From assembly GCA_027475525.1 (NCBI GenBank), contig JAMWFC010000052.1, positions 434,001 through 498,000 of the forward strand: a stretch of DNA of 64,000 nucleotides. The letters are read 5' to 3'. The stretch is from Macrolepiota albuminosa. Lineage: Eukaryota; Basidiomycota; Agaricomycetes; Agaricales; Agaricaceae. The notes below the pieces were generated by a model that saw nothing but the letters and a program-made list of their open reading frames with translations, had not been told where the DNA came from and did not search any database. The stretch's first letter is position 1. Each line of letters starts with the position of its first letter. Positions 44,963 to 57,491 of the stretch are shown piece by piece. The position numbers and the translations under genes are program-made.

Positions 44963-45790
44963 TGCTAGGGTACCCCCGGTCCAGTTCATTAACCCCCCTA
45001 AAGTCCCATCAAGAAGCATATACCGAACTGCCAGCGGTGACCTAATGCCATGCCACTGCAGAGCATGTACGCCAGAATGCGAAAGGAACAATCGTAGAAT
45101 GCATAGACCCGTAAAGTCAGGAGGACTATCGGCACCATCACACATCAACAAACGTTAGTCTGGACAAGGAATCATGCGTACTGCAGACGAGCACTTGATT
45201 AAACACCAATAGTAATTGACGAGATAGAATGTAGCGACGGCAACTTAAGGGAGGAGCAATGATAAAACATATGTTCAATGACAAGAGCAAGCCTTGGCTG
45301 ACCTCTGTCACTGGAGTTAGTCGAGTAAATGAAAGGAAGGATGAGAACGAGCCACACGTCTGGAGAAAGGTCCGTTTGCTCGACCACGATGATTACAAGG
45401 TTGCCAATGAATGCTAAATAACGGTTGAAGAAGAACCAATAGGTACTTTGAGCTTTCGGGTGCAACCAAAGATAGTTGACTTCATTGCCTAACCACGGTG
45501 CGGGTGACAAGACATGAAGGGGGGTGAAGCTTACAATGTAGAAAACTGACCTAACGTGATCAAATGGTCGTACAACAAGAACGCTTGAGAGGAACGATAG
45601 CTGGTCAGAATATCGAGAATAGTATCAGAACGACATACCGACTCCGAAGAAATGCAAAAAATTGTTCAGATAGCTGATCCAAAGGTGCAGTTAATATATT
45701 GACGATGCTAGCAAAGCAGGTCCGTCAGGCTGCTTACATTCCCCGCACTGCATCGGCTAATTCTGAATGAAGGGATAGGTCGTCCAGCAT
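44963..45790 (-). CDS. DUF6533 membrane protein, paralogue A, 3' end lost in gap
   Basis: Fungal-specific family of predicted seven-helix integral membrane proteins of unknown function. Exons on the minus strand: 45738-45790 (start ATG at 45790), 45639-45673, 45551-45583, then an exon from 45488. The family signature reads AFLLYDHLITL followed by GNEVNYLWLHPKAQSTYW and FFFNRYLAFIGNL; a later exon has QLLLVFNQVLVC spliced to ILLTLRVYAFYDCSFRILAY (45020-45120). Exons 2 and 3 have the same lengths (35 and 33 bp) as in paralogue B, supporting tandem duplication. The middle exon borders are uncertain and the C-terminal third is missing because of the N run. Confidence 0.75.
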
Positions 45791-46298
45791 TTTCAAAAAC
45801 TGAGGTGATGGACCGTCAATGGGACGTAGTGAATGGGACATAGTGACAGGAGGGAGGTTCGCAAAGCGCCGTTAGGGGATGATCTGAAGAACCTTGCATC
45901 GAAAGATCAATATCAGGCCGGCAAGGTTCAAATTCGCGACCGAGGCCAAGAGCGCTGTCATACACCTTATACATAATTTTCTTAATCGATTCTCTCCAAC
46001 GTGTTCTCCACACTGACAGATCCGAATCGGATAGATCATTTGAGCGAGAAGTTCCGGCGGAATATAGTTCTTTCAAAATGAGCGAGGCTTTGTGGGCAGT
46101 ATAAGCATTGAGGGATATAGGCAGCAAACACGTTCAAGTCGAAATCAATGCATCCCGATTGAATGATGGTTTATAATACCGGGAACGATAAGTAGTTTCG
46201 TAATGTTGATACAGTGGCGCCTGATCCTGTATGTAACGAGGATGCAGTGGTAATGTCGTGGTTGAGTATGAAACTTGGACCGGTCGAAGGGTGTTGCG

Positions 46299-47950
46299 CT
46301 ACACATCGCCAGTCCAGATGGTATCTAACTCGACATCAGGAGAAGAAGACAGGAATTCCATGCTGATGTTTGCAACAGTCGTCCGCGTTGAATAGATCCC
46401 TGCGTTGCCTTTTTTATGAAGGTTGAGTATCAGGCGTGATATCAGCGCGACAGATACACTGGAAGAATTAGCTAGGCAGTGTCCCGGATATCTTAAAGTG
46501 GTACAAACCCGCTGGCAAACGTGGACAATCCCCCTCTCAGAAACGGCTGCGGGAAGGGCGAGGATAATTTGGGGGAGTGTTCATGACTTGGTATTGGAGG
46601 AAGGACATACACTCCAAAACTAGGGATAACCTCAAGAAGAGAAATATACACAGATCGACAAAACGTACATAGAATGTCAAAATATTTGCCAGGTTAGCGA
46701 ATGCCATGGCACTGGATGTATGATTCATTTTTTGCCTGAGCGTTCTTGGTTTTGAACACTCACGCAAAGTATATTGCACCTTATAAGGAATCAGCCTCCG
46801 ACACATGACCGCCGGTATAACCAGCTCACCATCTCTAAAAATGAGGTATAATATCGTATTCTTTGCCTGATTGAGGATGATTCGATCTCGGTTCTTCCAT
46901 GTTTTAAACGTCGTGAGGCTGAATAAAATGGAGTCATAAACAAACAGGGCTTCCCAGGCACTAGCAAGATCTATACTTCAGAAAATTATCAGCAACGACC
47001 CCGAAGAAATTGGCAGTAACCGCACGAATAGCCCTATAAGGTGTTAGAAAAATGGTACTTCATATATCTCATCAGATGCACATACGTGATATGTGAAAGC
47101 CCAATATGACAGCCTCCAATTTCCTGGCCTGGGGTGCTTTTTTGTCCAAAGAGAGCCCACTTTGTGATGGTAATCTCAGTATTAGCTCTGAATCAATAAG
47201 AGACAAAGCAAAAAACATACGCATGCGATGCCACCCAATACCATGCCACTGCCGAGCATGCAAATCAGAATGCGAAAGGAACAATTGTAGAGTGCATAGA
47301 CCCGTAAAGTCAGGAGCACTGTTTGGACCGTTAGATATCAAACAATAGCCAGGGTCAAAGGGTCATGCGTACTGCAGACGAGCACTTGATTAGAAACCAA
47401 CAGTAATTGCCGAGACAGAAGATAGCGACGACAACTTAAAAATGGAGCAAAGATACTATATAATCCACGACAAAGAGCAAGTCTTGGCTCACCTCTGGCA
47501 CAGTGTTAGTTGGGTAGATAAAAGGGAACATAAGAACGTGCCGCACGTCTGGCGCAAGGTTCGTTTGTCCAAACACAATCAAAAGAAGGTTACCCAGGAA
47601 TGTGAAGTACCGGTTGAAGAAGAACCAATAGGTACTTTGGCTCTTTGGGCGAAGCCAAAGGTAGTTGACCTCATCACCTGGCCAGGGTAACAAGATATAT
47701 AAGAGGAAAAAGGCCGGAGGAGAATACTGACCGAAAGTGATAAGGTGATCGTAAAAGAGAAACGCTTTAACGGGGAATATAATGAAGTTGAGAAAACGTA
47801 ATTAATAAAATGACACACAAATTGCGAAGATATGCAGATAGTTGTCCAAGTATCTGTTTCAGATGTGCGCATGAATTTGACCAAGAAACCGATAAAGCTT
47901 GTGTCAAAGCAGCCCGCTTACATCTCCCGGACAATATCGTTACCTGGCAT
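46299..47950 (-). CDS. DUF6533 membrane protein, paralogue B
   Basis: Complete multi-exon gene on the minus strand. Start ATG at 47950 (MPGNDIVRE); first exons 47922-47950, 47819-47853, 47732-47764, then from 47677. The signature reads SFLFYDHLITF, GDEVNYLWLRPKSQSTYW, QLLLVSNQVLVC spliced to MLLTLRVYALYNCSFRIL, then GGCHIGLSHIT, SAWEALFVYDSILFSLTTFK and NTILYLIFRDG, then MAFANLANILTFY, and a C-terminal exon with SRLILNLHKKGNAG ending DTIWTGDV at the TAG in 46299-46301. The topology fits the family's seven helices with a cytosolic tail. No ligand or partner is known to me. It lies about 0.5 kb from paralogue A in the same orientation. Confidence 0.8.
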
Positions 47951-48748
47951 CACACCACTTTAGGTGTAGGCCGCGCTGACCAAGAAGGAGGAAGAAAGAG
48001 AGTTTGCTCAGTATCGTAAAGGGATCACAGGATGTTAGAGAACGAACGGCGATGTCATCTCTCGTGGCAGGTACTTTTGATTGATTCCTAACTGTATGCA
48101 CGCGTCTGTCATCATAAACTGGCTGACAGATTGAAACATCGAACTGAAACAGGAGGGAATGAGAAAACGCCGTATCCTTTTTTAATACTATACTTATCAG
48201 AAACTGCGGCAGCCCGGTTGAGGCGCCTTTATAGAACTGGAAAAGGTGTCTCGGTCAGCTATGGACAAAATGTAGCGCTGTTAAGTTTGATCGCTTTTTT
48301 GACTACGACTGCGCATTAATGGCACTCGTTAAATTGACTTCCAGGTAGACATATATATATATGTCACCCCAAGTAGATGCATCCTTTATTGATTGATAAA
48401 ACCCAAAACTACAACGAGACCTGCGATGATCATATAATGATGATCGTTGTCAAACAACAAAATGAGGTTGGAGTTGGAGTTGGAGGGTTTGAGCCCCCAA
48501 CAAGCTACACCAAAGACTCGGGGCATAGCTCATTCTATATAGAAGACAGAAAAGGTAGGAGACACAATTAATGCAAAAAGAGAGACGACACGCTCTCATC
48601 GAGACATAGGGAGTCGATGCTTTGATATTAGAGAAACGCAAAATTGAAATGACCAGAATATCGAATGCGGGTCGCGATCAGTCAAAATGCCATCCAGAGC
48701 ATCAGAGTAAGCGAGAAACTACACGCGTACGGCGTGTAGACTAGAAAG
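47951..48748. other. Intergenic region
   Basis: No gene was recognised. It has an AT dinucleotide run near 48350-48361 and a GTTGGA triplication at about 48465-48485. It contains the upstream region of DUF6533 paralogue B and the 3' flank of the RRM gene. Confidence 0.5.
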
Positions 48749-49995
48749 CTAGAAATTCGCACCCATACCACTCATCATACTCCCTCGACCGCTGTTCATC
48801 ATACCACCACGCGGGCCTTGTGGCACCATACCACCCCGACCGCCACCAAAATTATTACCACCGTAACCACCGTTGCCCATAAAGCCGCCTCCCATCATAC
48901 CCATCCCACCGCCCATCATGTTCCCCCGCATCATGCCACCACCCATCATACCTCCACGATTCATCATACCCATACCCATGTTGTTCCCACGCAAATTCTG
49001 ACTCCCGCGACCCATCCCGGTGCCTACCGTTGGTATTGACGATGGCACTTGATTCTGCGTATTTCGTGAAAGCGGTTCTTGATTGAGAAGTTAGATAAAT
49101 CAATGTGAAGAGGAAGATAACGTGCCTTTCGGTAGAGTGCGGAACGGGTTGCCTTGCGCCGAATTAGTCAAGGTTGCTGTCGCTCGCCGATTCTGGAAGT
49201 CACTAAACGAAGCGTCGATCAGGGGGACGCAAATCTTGAAGCCAGAGGTACAATGACTCACTGGTTGTCGAACCATTGCTTTAATATCTGGGCACCTTTG
49301 GAGTCGTGAACCTCTACATAAGCAATCCTACCGAGATATGGCCTGTCAGCATAAATCTACTTACCTTCTACCAACTTACCCTTTGCTCTTGCCGTTAACT
49401 TTATGCTCAGAGAACGTGATGTCCTTTAGGGCAATGTCAACTCGAAGAGTGGCCGCAACGCGGCGCAAGTCCTCATCAGTCGTCCACTGTACAAATGAAA
49501 AGAAACAAGGAACATATGTGAGACAACTCATAATGACAAAGGGCTAAACGACAAGACAAACGGACCCATTGCAAGTCGCCAATATACAAAGCGTCATACC
49601 CAGGAATATCACTTGCTCCATTGTTCATCAATTGCATTCCTCCCATGTGCTGTCCCATTTGCATAAAATTACCGTTCCCCATCTGGTTTGAAATTTGACT
49701 TCCCCCTTGCATCTGAGGGGAAGCTTGTGTGTTGTTTGCGTCAGCTTGACGTGAAGCCGGAGAAGCGATACGCTCGTGATGATCGTCTTCTCTGGGGCGC
49801 TTGTCGCCAGTGTTGGGCTCAACTTTGGAGATCATCGTCTCCACCGAATCCTCCCGGCGCTGTGAGCGCCCGCTCTACATTGTAAATCAATACAAGACAT
49901 GTGCAATGGTATCGTATGACACCAACCTCCTCTTGTGAATGGGACGACCTCCGATAATTGTCCTCCACGTACAAATCATAATCTTCTTTTGGCAT
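48749..49995 (-). CDS. RRM protein resembling pre-mRNA cleavage factor I 68 kDa subunit (CPSF6-like)
   Basis: Exons (minus): 49927-49995, 49566-49874, 49380-49486, 49262-49327, 49126-49202, 48749-49077; total 957 bp, 318 aa, closing in frame. The start at 49995 has an in-frame TGA just upstream. One RRM is assembled across three introns: ALYIGDLQW (RNP2) joined to [11 protein letters not shown], then [16 protein letters not shown] and [19 protein letters not shown] (RNP1 region). The WTTDEDL and NGKSKG strings are characteristic of the CPSF6/CPSF7 RRM, which binds UGUA RNA with the 25 kDa subunit during 3'-end processing; that role is inferred. The C-terminus is Gly/Met/Arg-rich (RGG-like). 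The fifth intron must use a GC donor (49125-49124) to keep frame. Other nuclear RRM proteins remain possible. Confidence 0.8.
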
Positions 49996-50414
49996 AGCGT
50001 CGATGGACTCTCAATGGGTCTAAGATGTGGCAATGGTCGAAAAGTTCCAAAAGTCTTTGTTCTGTAGGTTAAGAATCACAGGAACATTTGAGTATCGACA
50101 TGACAATAACAACAGGCAAAGAAAGCAACAAAGAGAACAACAATGAGACGCATACAGGACTGGGCTCTACAATGTTAGCCAAACGACAGGGAATGGATCT
50201 TACATGCGTTACGAATACAGATAGAGGCTCGTACAATCGTTTGGAAACAAGATACACAGGACGCAAACACAATAAGTGAAGAAACAGGTAACAGTGTGAC
50301 GAGGAGGATGATGGTACGAATTGAACATAGCTCCTCGACGAGTAACTGAATTTTAGAGAATGTTTATACTTGTTTACTGATGGCCCGTGCGTCATAATTC
50401 AATCTACCTTGCTT
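49996..50414. other. Intergenic region
   Basis: Upstream region of the RRM gene and 3' flank of the DENND6-type gene. No coding signal was recognised. Confidence 0.5.
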
Positions 50415-52549
50415 CTATACTAGTTGTTTCTCTTTCAAGACTCCTTCTACAATCTGTTCCTGCTGCGCAAGCCATAACCCAAACCCTGGCGTTTTTAGTA
50501 GACGCTCGTAAAACTCTGTACGCTTACTCGTTGAGCGAAACGGCAAAGTGCTCCCATGAACCTTCAATGAAGTGAAAAAATTAGCGTTATTAAAAGGCTT
50601 AAGGCGAAGGGTATTTTGAGTCGAGGTTCGTGAAACCTCAATAGGTGTGGGTATCAAAGTATTGAGGTATCTTGCTAGGGGCGTGATGACTTCTGTCGTG
50701 CGAGATTGAAAGTGTTGGCGCAGCGCAAGAGAAGCAAGCAGTTCTGGATGTTTCACATCAGTTGTAACTTTAGTATGCTACAGATGATGCTGACATACTC
50801 TGTCTTGCATCGCCATGCAAAGCACTTTCTAATTGTTTAAGCAGGGCGCGATCTTTGGAGATATAACGTTTATGGGTCTTGGATTTCCAACCTGGTAAGG
50901 GGCCAGCAGGCCCACCAGAAGCTGACGACTGAGCTGTCGGAGTTCTGCTTCGACGACGCCCAAGGCTGAGTATATGAGGCCAATGGGCACAAGATTTCTC
51001 GAAAAAAGGATTTGTGACGCCGAGAAGAATGCCAGGTTTTGGAGGACGGTTGTTGATAAGTGCAGAGTGATCTCCGTCCTGCATAGTAAAGTATGGACGA
51101 AAGTCTCCAGCGAAGGGTATCTTCTGGATATATCAGCCTCGCTCCGCTAACAACTTAGGTACTCATACCGGCCGCATCAGGTCTCGTAGCCACCAAACTG
51201 CCTGGCTTGTCTGTGCTGGCGACGTGCCGAAAATAAGAAGAGGCTCGCACAGTACTAGACATTCCCATATCGACCAAAGCTGCGTCACCGCTCCTTCAAA
51301 TAGCGAAAGGGGAGCCGGAATCATCGATGAAGACGAAGAAACAACCTGGTGAAATTAGCGAGCGTCTGCTCGGAAGATCGTCGTTGCTCACATGCTCCCT
51401 AGGGTCGTACTTCCTAGCTGCGGATGGATCTGGTATGAACTGTTGTTCATTGATACTGAGAGGAATGACAAGGCTAATGACAGAGCCAAGGAAACCAAGC
51501 TCCAGAGTCTCTCCTGGAACAGGGTCGCGCCTTTACTTTGTAGTCATTCAGTATAATACTCCATATACATATGACACCATACCATGTCGCTATATTTTGG
51601 CAGGCTGTTTCTAGTATGGGTATTCCATGTTTCTGGAACAAAGGCCCGAATATTGATATCAGCAGCGAGAAGAAAGCCGGATACTGATGCTGCGTAAGAA
51701 TTACGACGGAGCGCTGAGAAATAGGTAAACGAGGGAAACACAACTAGATTTCTGTAGTTTTTACCTGCTCGTAACCACGCTTCGAATTCGGGTCTTTCTT
51801 CTGAGTAAAATGCGAGAAGCCATATATGAATCCGTCCTTTGTCGGCGGACGCTTCTCAGTGATGATGGAAGAAAGTTGCTCACGGATGCGGAATGAGTGG
51901 CTTTGTGATCCTTGATCAAACTGAAGTGAGTCAGGAAACGAAGAAAATGCCCTGCTCGTAGGGTTTGTTAATTGAACAACACCACAAAAGTACACGTCTC
52001 ACAAGTTTTCTGCCTCGACAGGCATAAGCATGCAGGTTGGGTATATCCCATCAATGACTGGACCATCGTCTACGTCGAAATCGACTGGAATTGAATCTGA
52101 GACAAAACACAACTTGAGATATGAATCGCGTACACACCAATTGCTATGCCAATTATCCATCGTCGAATTCTCTCGGCTGTTTCTGGTGCAAGAGCCAGTT
52201 GATCAAGTTCCGCCTGCCGCCGTCGTGGTTTATTCTCTATCTGGAACACTCTTGGGAGTGTTTGAGATCGCGCGACAGGAGGTGGCTTCGTGAACCGTGG
52301 CAGAACAGGAGATGATGGGGATGCGAGTTGTCCGAGGCTCTTCTTCTGAGAAAGTCTGGGCTGTATTGGTGTAACGCTAAACTCTTTCTGTAAGACCGGT
52401 CGAGTAGGGATTGGCGTCGTAAGGCTTCCATCGGTTGAAACCGTTGAGGAGCTCGCAGGGGTCCTAATTATACCGAGATATGGACTCTGTTCCGCGATAT
52501 CTGCTTCCTCTTGGAGTAAATTATCGAACCAGAGGTCTGTAGGACCCAT
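50415..52549 (-). CDS. DENND6-type DENN-domain protein (Rab GEF)
   Basis: Exons (minus): 52138-52549, 52003-52084, 51765-51951, 51583-51713, 51392-51530, 51169-51345, 50799-51123, 50415-50743; total 1782 bp, 593 aa, close to the roughly 600 aa of animal DENND6A. Introns are 44-55 nt with GT-AG ends. Residues after a Pro/Ser-rich N-terminus give the DENN core: WIIGIAIVDFDVDDGPVIDG, AFSSFPDSLQFDQGSQSH, FIYGFSHFTQKKDPNSKRGY, RSVVILTQHQYPAFFSLL, WECLVLCEPLLIFGTSP, and FRPYFTMQDGDH with LLGVTNPFFEKSCAHWPHIL. DENND6 proteins activate Rab GTPases (Rab14 in animals) on endosomes; the fungal target is unknown. The gene is divergent from DIS3. Confidence 0.9.
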
Positions 52550-53613
52550 CTATACTTGAAGCTGGTGTTCGTTCAATGGATGGAGGTCATCCTGACGGCT
52601 ATAAATATCATCCTTTACATAAGGCAATATTGGGACTTGAACCACGTGCACACATTGGACTCCAGCAGATATAACTGGAGAGCTCAGATCTCAGACTTCA
52701 CATGCATACTGCATACTACACTTCACTATACAGTGCCTTGTTCAGCCGTGAGTCAGAAATATGCAATTAAAACCTAGCATTGGTTTCTGCCAGACATCTT
52801 TTACAACCTGTCCCTACTTCTAGGGCTGTTTGGTTCTCTAACATCGATGGTTTATCTATCTAGATCGAATGAATCCTATCGACCGTGTAATTCTGTCGCG
52901 GAAGTGAATTTCCTAGTCCCTGCTTGCACCATCCAACCCCAAAAAAGCCGTTTCGTGCATTTATCATGACATGACATATAATTGGCGACACCAGAAATAA
53001 TCACCGTGTAGTTACTGCTAGTACCCGGTTTCTACTTTACATTGGAAAGGTTCTGCCCTGAAAGCCTTAGTTGTTTTGTGCTGACACATACATGTTCCCT
53101 TGCAGACTAACGTCTGGATATATAGAAAAGGAAACCACGCGGATAATGATCTTCTATTCCTAAGTGGTCGCTCAAATCCTGTCGAAACTAGGGTGAAGTC
53201 ACGCGTACGACAGGCCAGCAAAAATGCTTTGAGGTGCTTTTTGACATGTTTAGTCTCTTTTTGGCGGCCTGTTTCACGGGTGTCGAACCTCTTTCGTAGT
53301 GTTATTCTCATAATTTTGGAAGCGGCATTGAGAATCACGAAACCATCGAGACCAGAATAGTTACTGTAGGATGCGGAGAATTCAGATGTTGATTGTTGAG
53401 AGTATACTAGATGGTCATCTTGTCGTTTTTAGTCTTCCACCTTGCTGAGGAAGGTTGTCACGTGACGCAGGACTTTTCGCGTTCACTGACCATCACTATC
53501 TCGAAGGAAGTGTCTGCTCACTACTGGTAATATCAGTGCTCTTTTGGACTTTTGGATCGGGAAACAGGACAGAGTTGCACTCGGATAGTTCAAGAAACTA
53601 GTGCCGTTTCAAT
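52550..53613. promoter_or_regulatory. Shared divergent upstream region of DENND6-type gene and DIS3
   Basis: 1,064 bp separates the two start codons, which point away from each other. Overlapping frames at 53018-53360 on both strands show no recognisable motif and are taken as chance. No TATA or known element was assigned. Confidence 0.5.
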
Positions 53614-56600
53614 ATGGTAGAAATTTCAATACGAAAGCGTCCGCGATCGGAAGCCGTAGTAACTCAACGCAAGTTCTTCAAAAAGACTGCTCGTGGCAAG
53701 GTCATCAAAGGTATTCAGCCTTTTGACTCCTTTCGATTAATTGACCTAGGATATTTTAGTCCTGCGTGAAAGGTACCTAAGGGACGATGTAGTTTGTGGA
53801 GTTCAGGAATGTAATGCGTGTGGTGAATCGAACCTTCCATTACCAAAGATTGGAGACTACAGCCATCAACTGTATCCCAATGGACACTTCATCCTGCCTG
53901 ATACAAATGTATTCCTCTCACAGGTACGTGGTTATTCCCTCTATCTTAATTTCTGCTGAATATCTGTAATCTTAGATGGATTTGGTCGAGTCTAATCTCT
54001 TCACCCCACCGATTATACTGCTACAGACCGTCATAGAAGAAGTGCGGCATCGCTCGCTTCCCTTGTACAATCGCCTCAATGCCCTCACGAAGATGGAAGA
54101 TAAACGGATATGGGTGTTCTATAATGAATATCGCTCGTACGTGCCCAACGACTCCAATTAAAGTAAAGGCTTACCGAGGGACAGAGAAACTGCCATTATA
54201 CGGGAGGAAGATGAAACTCCAAATGACCGAAATGACAGAGGTGACAAATTACTTATCGGTGTCCCTTGCCAATTCTCATGTCTTCGAAGGCATTCGAAAA
54301 GCAGCAGCTTGGTATAACGAGCATGTCCGCTTGGCTTGGCCCACCATACGTGGTCAAGTCCCTCCAAAAATACCTACTGTCGTGTTGATGACTGAAGATG
54401 CGGAAAATCGGCGGAAGGCAGAAAAAGCTGGCATCTCTTGCATATCAGGTTCGAACTGCATTTTCCTCAAGGTCGGCCCTGTCTGATGGAGATCTAGTAC
54501 GCAAATATGTGGAAAGTATGAAAGAGCCAAACAAACTGCTAGATCTGCTTGCGGCCGAGGGTTCCAACGATATTGAGCCTACGAAGGCCGGTGCTGCTAG
54601 CCGTCAGTCTCTTTATCCTGAGGTAGCACAATTTAACAGCTGTTTTTTTATGAGGCTTATGACGAGAACAGTACCTGCATATGCCTACTTTACTTGCTGG
54701 GGTCAAGGCAGGTGAACTTCATCAAGGACATTTCGCCGCCAATCAATATAACTACCTTGAGGTATGTGAATTCTGTTTATTTCATACTCAAAGACTGATG
54801 GAGTTTGGAAGGGGAGTGTTTCTGTGCCCGCATTCACAAAACCCGTGCTTTTGATTGGTCGTGAAAATATGAACCGGGCAGTCAATGGAGACATCGTGGT
54901 CGTCGAAGTGTTCTCTGAGTCAGAATGGAAAGCTCCTGCAGATGAAGTCGTTGATCAAGACTGTAAGCTCACTCCTTTTTGTCTTACTTGATTTCTAGGT
55001 AACCAATTCACACAGCAACATTGAGAAATGATGACGCAGACAATTCGGGAGACGAGGGAGATGACGAAGAGAATAACTTTGCTCTGCGTGAAAAGCAGGC
55101 TGAAAATGTCAAACGTACTTCTGAAAGACAGCCAACAGGACGTATCGTGGGAATCATCAAGCGGAATTGGCGAGCGTATGTATACTCTCTCCTCTTACCG
55201 TCACCTGGCACTTAACTCGCGCAGATATGTGTGCCACATAGACAGTACATCCTTGACATCCTCAAACTCTACCTCATTATCCCAACAAACCGTTTTCGCA
55301 ACGCCTGTCTCGCGACTCCTCCCCCGCATTCGTCTACGCACACGTCAAGCACCCACTCTGATCGGCCAAAAAATTCTCGTCACAATCGACCGATGGGACG
55401 TTACTTCGCGGTACCCTGAAGGACACTTCGTACGAGCGCTTGGCAAGGTCGAGAGCAAAGAAGCAGAGCAAGAGAGTCTCCTATTAGAGTTCGAGGTCCC
55501 GTATAGGCCTTTCGGGAAAGCGATCCTTGATTGCTTGCCTGTTGAAGGCGATCAGTGGGTCGTCCCACCAAAAAATGATATTAGTCCGGACTGGAGGGAT
55601 CGTGAGGATTTGAGGGATCTTGTCATCTGTAGTATTGACCCTCCTGGTGCGTAAACGCCCAACTAGAGCCTGGATCGACTCAATCATGTTGTTGAAATAG
55701 GCTGCCAGGATATTGACGATGCACTGCATGCTAGGCATCTGCCTAACGGGAATATTGAAGCCGGCGTCCGTAAGTCGTGTCGTCTCTTCAAGTTTCAATA
55801 CTTCCATGATAATCTTTTGCTAGATATCGCGGATGTTTCGCACTTTGTGCATCCAGATAATCCAATGGATAGCGAAGCTGCTTCGCGAGGGACTACCGTA
55901 TATTTGGTGGACAAACGCATTGACATGCTCCCAAGTCTCCTCGGAACTAACCTATGTTCACTGAGACCATATGTTGAACGTTTAGCATTTTCTTGCATTT
56001 GGGTACTTTACTTCCTCCGTTAATTCGTCAAAAGATCTTAACCCTGAGCCGTCCAGGAAATGACTTCTAATGCGGAGATTGTTAACGTCCGTTTTACGAA
56101 ATCTGTAATTGCTTCGAAAGCTGCATTCACATACGAAGAGGCGCAACTCAGGAAGGATGATCCGTGCGTCTTGGACTTGACTGTTCTGCATTCTCTTGCT
56201 AACTTCTCACCAGAAATCTGCGGGACGAGTTGACCGAAGGCATCAGATTATTGAACAAGCTTGCACAAAAACTCAAGGCCGGTCGTATGGCTGCTGGTGC
56301 GCTTAATCTCGCGTCGCCGGAAGTCAAAATACACTTGGACAGTTCCGAATCGTCGGATCCCATCGACGTCGAGCAGAAAGAGATGAGGGAGACAAATAGC
56401 TTAGTCGAGGAGTTCATGTTGCTTGCAAACATCAGCGTTGCAAAGAAAATACAGGAGACGTTCCCACAGACAGCTGTATTGAGGTATCTCTTCTCGCATA
56501 TCCCCGAGAATATTTGCTGATCTCTTGGATTGGATAGACGGCATTTACCACCTCCTCGGACGAATTTTGAGAAGCTTCAGGATATTTTGATGAAGCGTAA

Positions 56601-57491
56601 GGGCATGACACTGGATGTGTCCAGCTCTGGGGCCCTTGCAGCGTCATTGGACAAGTGCACAGTACGTATACGTTTCTTCAGTGTCTTGGAACGTTTCTCA
56701 GTTTCTAAATATATATTGTTGATATAGGATCCCAGGGAGCCGGCTTTCAATACTTTGGTTCGTATTATGGCGACAAGATGCATGCTCTCTGCAGAATACT
56801 TTTGTTCCGGAAGTGTCGGCCGCGAAACATTTGGTCACTATGGTCTTGCTAGCCCAATTTACACACACTTCACAAGTCCTATCAGGCGTTACGCTGGTGA
56901 GCAATTTGATAGATTGGCACTAGCGGAAATTTTTCTTGAGTTGAACCTGTTAGATGTACTTGCCCACCGACAACTAGCAGCTGCCATCGGCTACGCACCT
57001 CTGCACGCGTCATTACATTCCAAAACGCATGTCGAACGAGTTTTGGATGTTGTTAATAGACGCCATCGAATGGCACAAATGGCTGGTCGTGCGAGTGTTG
57101 AGTTTTATGTTGGTCTTTCCTTAAAAAACAGAAATGAAAAAGAAAAGACTCGGGTTAGGGAGGAAGCCTTCGTGATTAGGGCTTTCAGAAATGGCCTTGG
57201 TGTCTTCGTCTCCAAGTCAGCATTCCTGTCCTTCTAATACTTATACTGGGTGCTGATATCCTTGATAGGCTTGGAATTGAAGGCTTGGTCATGTTCAAGC
57301 GTGAGATTCGATTTGATGCAGATAATTACACCATCACCGTGCCTACTTCCTCGACACCTGGTTCGAACGAGGTCACTATCTCTGTTTTCGACAAGGTTAC
57401 AGTGAACATTGAGGTCGAGAAAGATAAAAATACTCAGAGAGGAAAGGTTAAGATGACATTGATAGAACCTGTTGATTCTTCATCAATATAA
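53614..57491 (+). CDS. DIS3: Exosome complex exonuclease DIS3/RRP44
   Basis: Catalytic RNase II/RNB subunit of the RNA exosome. Eighteen exons: 53614-53710, 53760-53923, 53976-54136, 54179-54240, 54290-54448, 54498-54622, 54672-54761, 54812-54962, 55016-55175, 55225-55646, 55701-55769, 55824-56002, 56057-56163, 56214-56483, 56538-56661, 56728-56896, 56954-57215, 57269-57491; 2994 bp, 997 aa (yeast about 1000). The CR3 cysteines are C-x4-C-x2-C (CGVQECNAC). The PIN endonuclease has [18 protein letters not shown] and MTEDAENR. Cold-shock/OB segments follow, then the RNB centre [15 protein letters not shown] with the metal-binding Asp, [29 protein letters not shown], and a C-terminal S1 domain. 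Both nuclease sites look intact. Confidence 0.95.

Noticed and set aside
45816..46127. 103-codon minus-strand frame between the DUF6533 genes
   Set aside because: No homology recognised; it lies between the end of paralogue B and the start of A and may be untranslated or chance.
48818..49039. His/Thr-rich plus-strand frame
   Set aside because: It is the antisense of the Gly/Met-rich tail of the RRM gene, whose exon structure closes exactly in frame.
53018..53360. Overlapping frames of 106 and 86 codons in the DENND6-DIS3 upstream region
   Set aside because: No motifs, no intron signals linking them to other exons, and they overlap each other on opposite strands.
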